A stretch of DNA of 17,727 nt from Actinomycetes bacterium (GTDB lineage: Bacteria; Actinomycetota; Aquicultoria; SURF-47; JAUUWJ01): positions 1-17,727 of the forward strand of contig JAUUWJ010000004.1 of NCBI GenBank assembly GCA_030589175.1. The letters are read 5' to 3'. The translations under genes were made by a program, and so were the position numbers. This document shows, one piece after another, positions 13,882 to 17,727 of this stretch; the stretch's first letter is position 1, and each line of letters begins with the position of its first letter. The notes under the pieces were generated by a model that saw only the letters and a program-made list of their open reading frames with translations, made no database searches and was not told the DNA's origin.

Positions 13882-14695
13882 ATATTGATAAGCCCTTGTT
13901 GGAGATAACCAAATGCTTTGCAAGTTTAGGGAGATACTCGATTGAGTCATAACAAGCCAAAAGCAATGAGGCCATTGTTGCTAATGCGGCTTCATACTGA
14001 TAAAGCTCGGCTTTTGTCTCAGCTTTGTGGCGTTTGATAGCGGAGGGGCTTACTATATCGAAATCGTTTTTACTATTAATAACTAAGCTACGCTTTGAAT
14101 GGGTTTTTGTGCATATGCTCCTGCTTGTCTTAGCGCTATTATTGTTGTGGGTTATGAATAGGTCGTTTTTCTTGGTATTTGACGACGGTTGCTTAAGAGA
14201 CAAACGAGAGAAAAGAGCTAGGGGGATACTCGAACTTTTGCTTACCTTCTTAATTTCTTTATATATTTTTGGGCTGAAGCTTTCTGTATTTTGACTAACA
14301 TAAAGAATTGCCCGGGCCCCAAGGGCAAGCTTAAGAACCGATTCTAACATTTGCTCTTCGGTAATTATATTAAGGTGACTTTCTGCTTCGCCTTGATGAA
14401 GTTTTTTCCAGCAAAGGGTCGGTTTTAACGGGTCGATTACCAGGCCGGAAAGGTTTACTTTTTCTTTGCGCAATTTTGAGATGATGTCACTGCCGGAAAC
14501 ATCGGGCCCGACTGTGCTTACCAGAGAAACCGTTGCGCCCAAGTTAGTGGCATAAGTAGAAATCAGTGCAGACGAAGCTAGTAGTGTTTGTTTGCCGTTT
14601 TTTCGAAAACTGGGGCATTTTGCGGCCGAAATATCACCGATTACCAGTATTCTTTTTTGCTTGAAATCTTCTAAAACTTTTTGGATTTCTTCCAT
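13874..14695 (-). CDS. Degenerate PfkB/RfaE-type sugar kinase-like protein, 273 residues, probably inactive
   Basis: The backbone resembles the HldE/RfaE N-terminal kinase in the ribokinase (PfkB) superfamily. ILVIGDISAAK matches the LVIGDxxxD start, NLGATVSLVSTVGPDVSGSDIISKL matches the LGAxVxLxGxVGxDxxG block, and DPLKPTLCWKKL matches the PTxxKTR block. The catalytic and anion-hole motif (G-A-G-D) is absent: where it should precede the AALA helix the sequence reads KAETKAELYQYEAALA. The GGAxN substrate motif is also missing, replaced by SSALISTYATN. The middle (about 165-205) is rich in Ser, Asn and Lys. The intact frame suggests a retained pseudo-kinase rather than a fresh pseudogene. The stop overlaps the MFS gene by 8 bases. 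It has no ribosome site; a sigma-28-like element lies just upstream. Confidence 0.7.
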   Translation of the reverse strand: MEEIQKVLEDFKQKRILVIGDISAAKCPSFRKNGKQTLLASSALISTYATNLGATVSLVSTVGPDVSGSDIISKLRKEKVNLSGLVIDPLKPTLCWKKLHQGEAESHLNIITEEQMLESVLKLALGARAILYVSQNTESFSPKIYKEIKKVSKSSSIPLALFSRLSLKQPSSNTKKNDLFITHNNNSAKTSRSICTKTHSKRSLVINSKNDFDIVSPSAIKRHKAETKAELYQYEAALATMASLLLACYDSIEYLPKLAKHLVISNKGLSISK

Positions 14696-14703
14696 TTAAG
14701 GAA

Positions 14704-14730
14704 TTATCGGCTTTTTAGGCAAAATCTTGA
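14704..14730 (-). promoter_or_regulatory. Sigma-28-like promoter candidate, TCAAGATT-N11-GCCGATAA
   Basis: On the minus strand GCCGATAA (14711-14704) is a perfect sigma-28 -10. TCAAGATT (14730-14723) matches 6/8 of the -35 with an 11-base spacer. The start would fall near 14697, two or three bases from the ATG at 14695, implying a leaderless message; this fits the lack of a ribosome site. Confidence 0.35.
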
Positions 14731-14802
14731 ATAATGCCTGGTCGGTGCCTGTATAACTATCGTACTAAACAGTTAATCGATTGCTTTATTTTGCTTATTT
14801 TA

Positions 14803-14832
14803 TTGGACGAACTTGGAACCTCGCTGTAAAAT
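14803..14832 (+). promoter_or_regulatory. Sigma-70-type promoter candidate for the protease-trpS operon
   Basis: TTGGAC (14803-14808) and TAAAAT (14827-14832) are 18 bases apart. A start near 14839 would place GGAG (14846-14849) in a short leader before ATG 14855. The -35 match is poor (3/6). Confidence 0.3.
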
Positions 14833-14854
14833 GAATTGTTCAAATGGAGTAAAA

Positions 14855-15487
14855 ATGAGTAATATCGTAGTTAATTTTCTGATAGTTTTACCAATAATAA
14901 TATTTTCGGTAATTGTACACGAAAATGCCCATGGTATCGCGGCTTTTTTATTGGGCGACAAGACGGCTAAAAACGCCGGCCGTCTGTCTTTAAATCCGAT
15001 AAAGCATATTGATCCCTTTGGCTCGGTGTTATTACCTTTAATGCTGGCATTCACCGGTATGCCTATTTTCGGATATGCAAAACCGGTTCCCATAAATCCC
15101 AGATATTTTAAAGATCAACGAAGAGGAATGATGGTCACGGCTGTTGCCGGTCCGGCCTCTAATTTATTAGTTGCCGCTTTTTTTGCTCAGCTTTACAAGT
15201 TTATTGTTCCTCTATCTTTGTACGGCCAGATTCTTGGTTTCGTTATTTTAATAAACGTAGTATTGGCAGTTTTTAATTTGCTGCCTATACCGCCATTGGA
15301 CGGATCAAAAGTACTGGCCGGTTTTATTCCAAGCAGTATGCTAAAAAGTTATTATCGTTTCGAGTATTTTGCCGAGCGATATTTTATTCTCATATTTTTA
15401 CTAATTATGTTTGTTTGGCCAAGCGTATTACTAAAAGTGCTATTATTATTTATTAATCCCATTCTAAAAATATTAGGAGTCGGTTAA
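14855..15487 (+). CDS. Site-2 protease (M50 metallopeptidase) family membrane protein, 210 residues
   Basis: A compact intramembrane zinc metalloprotease of the M50 family. HENAH at residues 22-26 in the first membrane helix is the HExxH zinc site, and NLLPIPPLDG at 141-150 carries the distal zinc aspartate. GYAKPVPINPRYF near 73-85 and VAGPASNLLVA near 97-106 are family signatures. ATG at 14855 follows GGAG at five bases; an in-frame TTG at 14813 would add 14 polar residues without a ribosome site. Its stop is followed at once by the trpS start, so the two are co-translated. This gene pair is common in Gram-positive-type genomes. The substrate is unknown; regulated cleavage of an anti-sigma factor is a known role of some relatives but is not shown here. 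Confidence 0.92.
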   Translation: MSNIVVNFLIVLPIIIFSVIVHENAHGIAAFLLGDKTAKNAGRLSLNPIKHIDPFGSVLLPLMLAFTGMPIFGYAKPVPINPRYFKDQRRGMMVTAVAGPASNLLVAAFFAQLYKFIVPLSLYGQILGFVILINVVLAVFNLLPIPPLDGSKVLAGFIPSSMLKSYYRFEYFAERYFILIFLLIMFVWPSVLLKVLLLFINPILKILGVG

Positions 15488-16465
15488 TTGGCCAAAAGAG
15501 TTTTAAGCGGGCAACGGCCTACGGGAAGATTACATCTGGGCCATTTGCACGGAACTTTAAATCAGTGGGTCGAGCTGCAGGAAAAGTACGACACATACTT
15601 TTTCGTTGCTGATTGGCATGCCCTGACAACTGCTTATGATGATGTAAGTGCAATAAAGCAGGATACTACCGATATGGTAATCGATTGGCTGGCCGTTGGA
15701 ATCGATCCTGACAAAAGCATAATTTATCGCCAATCGGATTTAGGCGAGACTGCCGAACTTGCTCAATATTTATCGATTCTAACACCGCTTGGCTGGCTTG
15801 AGCGCAATCCGACCTACAAAGAACAGCTAAGAGAAATCAAAGGTAAAGAGATAACAACTCATGGCTTTTTAGGCTACCCGATTTTGCAAACTGCTGACAT
15901 TGCAATTGTTCATGGCGAGATCGTGCCTGTTGGCGAGGACCAGCTGCCTCATTTGGAGCTGGCCCGCGAAATTGTGAGAAGATTTAACAGCTATTACGGA
16001 AAAACATTTGCCGAACCGCAGGCGAAACTTACGAAAGCGCCAAAAGTATATGGTGTTGATGGCCGTAAGATGAGCAAAAGCTATTCAAATGCTATATATC
16101 TTTCCGACGAGCCAGACGTCATAAGAAAAAAAATATCCCAGATGATAACGGACCCGCAACGGAAAAGAAGAGTTGACCCCGGCGACCCGAATGCTTGTAC
16201 TGTTTTTGATTTACATCTTATATACTCGAAAGACTTAAATATTATAAAAAAAGAATGTCGAGAGGCTTTACGCGGATGCGTTGAATGCAAGGAGGAACTG
16301 GCAGAACGGGTAGTTGAGTCGCTGAAAGATTTTCAAGACAGGAGAAACTCTTTTGTGGAAAATCCTTTGCTGGCCAAAGAAGTTTTAGAAAGAGGAGCCG
16401 AAATCGTAAAGCCGATTGCTGAAAATACTCTGCACGAAGTCCGCAAGAAACTTAATTTAGATTAG
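15488..16465 (+). CDS. trpS: Tryptophanyl-tRNA synthetase with Fe-S-type cysteine motif, 325 residues
   Basis: A class I aminoacyl-tRNA synthetase that charges tRNA-Trp. The HIGH motif reads HLGH (16-19) in QRPTGRLHLGH, and KMSKS is at 194-198. The tryptophan-pocket region includes GDQ-like VGEDQLPHLELAREI. Four cysteines, C237, C257, C264 and C267, are arranged C-x19-C-x6-C-x2-C. This closely matches the C-x22-C-x6-C-x2-C pattern that binds a [4Fe-4S] cluster near the anticodon-binding region of Thermotoga maritima TrpRS. The start is TTG at 15488, directly after the protease stop, with AGGAG at 15475-15479. Confidence 0.97.
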   Translation: MAKRVLSGQRPTGRLHLGHLHGTLNQWVELQEKYDTYFFVADWHALTTAYDDVSAIKQDTTDMVIDWLAVGIDPDKSIIYRQSDLGETAELAQYLSILTPLGWLERNPTYKEQLREIKGKEITTHGFLGYPILQTADIAIVHGEIVPVGEDQLPHLELAREIVRRFNSYYGKTFAEPQAKLTKAPKVYGVDGRKMSKSYSNAIYLSDEPDVIRKKISQMITDPQRKRRVDPGDPNACTVFDLHLIYSKDLNIIKKECREALRGCVECKEELAERVVESLKDFQDRRNSFVENPLLAKEVLERGAEIVKPIAENTLHEVRKKLNLD

Positions 16466-16474
16466 ATTTAATGA

Positions 16475-16502
16475 GGGTATCGGGTCTAGGGTCTCGTGTC
16501 TT
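16475..16502 (+). repeat. GGGTCTA-type heptamer array
   Basis: Units start at 16475 (GGGTATC), 16482 (GGGTCTA), 16489 (GGGTCTC) and 16496 (GTGTCTT), ten bases after the trpS stop. Confidence 0.75.
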
Positions 16503-16521
16503 GAAAATCTCTGTCTTTTAC

Positions 16522-16556
16522 ACGAAAGTCGAAATACGAACCACGAAACACGATTT
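16522..16556 (+). repeat. ACGAAAC-type heptamer array
   Basis: Units start at 16522, 16529, 16536, 16543 and 16550: ACGAAAG, TCGAAAT, ACGAACC, ACGAAAC and ACGATTT. The unit is close to the AACGAAC/CGAACAA family at 2151, 8449 and 12514. Confidence 0.75.
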
Positions 16557-16560
16557 ACTC

Positions 16561-16588
16561 TTGAAGATTGAAGATTCCTGATTGAAGT
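16561..16588 (+). repeat. TTGAAGA heptamer array
   Basis: TTGAAGA at 16561 and 16568, a diverged unit at 16575 and TTGAAGT at 16582 keep exact 7-base phase. It is the third different array in one 205-bp gap. Confidence 0.75.
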
Positions 16589-16632
16589 TTGTTCCCCTCC
16601 TTGCTTGCCCAGCTTAATAGGGCCATCGACTA

Positions 16633-16661
16633 TTGTTAAATTCGTCTGACCTCTCTAAAAT
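16633..16661 (+). promoter_or_regulatory. Sigma-70-type promoter for the FNT gene, implying a nearly leaderless mRNA
   Basis: TTGTTA (16633-16638), a 17-base spacer and TAAAAT (16656-16661) match 4/6 and 5/6. Transcription would start near 16668, three bases before the ATG at 16671, which has no ribosome site. Confidence 0.45.
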
Positions 16662-16670
16662 AACCTTGTT

Positions 16671-17531
16671 ATGTCATTTAGAGCACCCGCAGAAATTGCC
16701 AAGGAAATAACCACGGTCGGCACGAAAAAAGCCAAGATGTCGTTTTCCAATACGCTTATATTAGCGATATTTGCCGGCTTTTATCTCGCGTTTGCCGGTC
16801 AACTCATGATTGTCGTAACTCATGACGGTCTGGCGAACTTTGGCGCTGGGATAATGCGTTTTATCGGAGGCAGCGCTTTCTCACTAGGCTTGATTTTGAT
16901 AGTTCTTGCCGGTGCCGAGCTTTTTACCGGCAATTCTTTGTTGACAGTGGGTTTATTAGAGAAGAAATTCGACCTAAAAGCTCTTTCGAGGAATTGGGCA
17001 ATAGTTTATCTTGGCAACTTCATAGGATCTATTCTTATCGTAGTTCTCATATACTATTCAGGTTTGTGGCAATTAGCTAGCAACGCGGTTGGAATAAAAG
17101 CTTTAGATATCGCGGTTTCGAAAGTAAAACTCGATTTTTGGACCGCAATGCTTAGAGGAATCGGAGCTAACTGGCTCGTTTGCATCGCAATATGGCTGGC
17201 GATAAGCGGTCGAAGCGGTATCGAAAAAATCTTGGGAATTTATTTTCCGATAATGGCTTTTGTGGTTTTAGGCTTTGAGCATAGCATAGCCAATATGTTT
17301 TTCATCCCGATGGGTTTGTTCTTAAAGGGTTCATTAAGTGTTGCCGGAGTTTCGCAACTAACCGTATCCTCAATGTTTCTAAATAACTTGATTCCGGTAA
17401 CGATAGGAAACATTATCGGCGGAGTTGCATTTGTTGCCTTTCCCTACTGGTTTGTTTATTTACGCAAAAACAAAATGCCGGCTCAATTAACTCCTAAACT
17501 GGTTGAAAAAGTCGTAGTTCAGACTAAATAA
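16671..17531 (+). CDS. Formate/nitrite transporter family (FNT) channel, 286 residues
   Basis: A pentameric anion channel subunit of the FocA/NirC family, carrying formate, nitrite or a related small monovalent anion across the membrane. Six hydrophobic helices are evident. Signature blocks are the N-terminal MSFRAPAEIAKE, AGAELFTGNSLL (the Omega-loop region), GANWLVCIAIWLA and GFEHSIANMFFIPMG, the last holding the central-pore histidine. Length is typical. Formate versus nitrite cannot be separated by eye, and no formate or nitrite enzyme gene adjoins it. It appears monocistronic, flanked by heptamer arrays on both sides. Confidence 0.95.
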   Translation: MSFRAPAEIAKEITTVGTKKAKMSFSNTLILAIFAGFYLAFAGQLMIVVTHDGLANFGAGIMRFIGGSAFSLGLILIVLAGAELFTGNSLLTVGLLEKKFDLKALSRNWAIVYLGNFIGSILIVVLIYYSGLWQLASNAVGIKALDIAVSKVKLDFWTAMLRGIGANWLVCIAIWLAISGRSGIEKILGIYFPIMAFVVLGFEHSIANMFFIPMGLFLKGSLSVAGVSQLTVSSMFLNNLIPVTIGNIIGGVAFVAFPYWFVYLRKNKMPAQLTPKLVEKVVVQTK

Positions 17532-17536
17532 ATGAT

Positions 17537-17566
17537 AGATATCAGATACCAGATATTAGATATCAG
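17537..17566 (+). repeat. AGATATC heptamer array after the FNT gene
   Basis: Units start at 17537 (AGATATC), 17544 (AGATACC), 17551 (AGATATT) and 17558 (AGATATC), five bases past the FNT stop. AGATATT also occurs as a unit at 1082, 16 kb away. Confidence 0.8.
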
Positions 17567-17630
17567 AAAAACTAATTCTCGAAGCGACAGCTAGAAGTAA
17601 GATGTCTTTTAAGTTTTCTTTCGAATCCCC

Positions 17631-17658
17631 AGGTCCGAGATTTTAGGTTCGAGCCCCG
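17631..17658 (+). repeat. Weak heptamer array (AGGTCCG/AGGTTCG)
   Basis: Four diverged units start at 17631, 17638, 17645 and 17652; the best pair is AGGTCCG and AGGTTCG, 14 bases apart. The rest of the last 160 bases shows no open frame I can support. Confidence 0.35.
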
Positions 17659-17692
17659 AACACACTAATGCTTCAAAGTTTTTTCATATTTT

Positions 17693-17715
17693 GCTAACAT
17701 ATATAGAAAGTTAGC
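17693..17715 (+). repeat. Small inverted repeat GCTAAC/GTTAGC at the window end
   Basis: GCTAAC (17693-17698) and GTTAGC (17710-17715) form a 6-bp stem with an 11-base AT-rich loop. No T-run follows, so a terminator call is not supported. It may be an operator or chance. Confidence 0.3.
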
Positions 17716-17727
17716 GCTTGAGCTATT

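Noticed and set aside
13874..14695. Calling the kinase-like gene a pseudogene
   Set aside because: There is no frameshift or internal stop, and the fold blocks remain in order, so a diverged intact gene is the better description.
14813..14854. Upstream TTG start for the M50 protease
   Set aside because: It would overlap the promoter candidate and adds a polar segment; ATG 14855 has GGAG and begins directly with the membrane helix.
17645..17662. GGTTCGAGCCCC resembles the T-arm of a tRNA
   Set aside because: No acceptor, D-arm or anticodon stem can be paired upstream, and the phrase fits the 7-base repeat phase of the surrounding weak array.
17673..17700. CAAAGTTT near the window end as another sigma-28 -35
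   Set aside because: No CCGATA-like -10 lies 11 or 12 bases downstream.

Overview
The window is about 17.7 kb of AT-rich bacterial chromosome (roughly 38-40% GC by eye). It is packed with short transcription units on both strands and has no phage, transposase, CRISPR or rRNA/tRNA genes. Start codons are unusually varied: ATG, GTG, many TTG and one probable ATT. Some genes have strong AGGAGG-type ribosome sites and others have no leader at all. The M50 protease-trpS pair, the RsbW-like anti-sigma factor, the GsiB-like KGG proteins and SigB-style promoters suggest a Terrabacteria-type lineage (Bacillota/Actinomycetota or a related candidate group). That placement is an inference; nothing here fixes the taxon.

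Layout: (1) 1-1053: the N-terminal part of a metallophosphoesterase (minus strand), divergent from two small KGG-repeat stress proteins; the second (901-1053) is only 50 residues. (2) 1205-2110: a RimK-like ATP-grasp ligase. (3) 2203-5362: an overlapping minus-strand pair, RsbRD-like/GGDEF diguanylate cyclase plus a UbiB/AarF kinase-like membrane protein, divergent from an RsbW-like anti-sigma factor. (4) 5493-6889: a zinc-ribbon miniprotein facing a ccdA-tlpA thiol-redox pair. (5) 7117-10267: a geranylgeranyl-reductase-type flavoprotein and LepA. (6) 10418-10774: a small secreted protein of unknown function. (7) 10825-12505: queA and queH, two steps of queuosine synthesis. (8) 12700-14695: an MFS transporter convergent with a degenerate PfkB/RfaE-type kinase. 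(9) 14855-16465: a site-2 protease and a tryptophanyl-tRNA synthetase with an iron-sulfur-type cysteine motif. (10) 16671-17531: a formate/nitrite (FNT) channel.

Two patterns run across the genes. First, almost every longer intergenic gap carries short arrays of degenerate 7-bp units (one array is 8-bp). Each array has its own unit, but one unit (CGAACAA) recurs on both strands. Second, the small regulatory and stress genes carry alternative-sigma promoters. A consensus SigB-type site (GTTTAA-N14-GGGTAT) precedes the KGG genes, and GTTTAT-N13-GGGAAT precedes the anti-sigma factor. A sigma-28/FliA/WhiG-type site (TAAAGTTT-N12-GCCGATAA) precedes the secreted protein, and a one-mismatch copy with the same spacer precedes the zinc-ribbon gene. 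Together with the RsbRD-like domain on the GGDEF protein, this points to a stress/developmental sigma network whose sigma factors lie outside the window.
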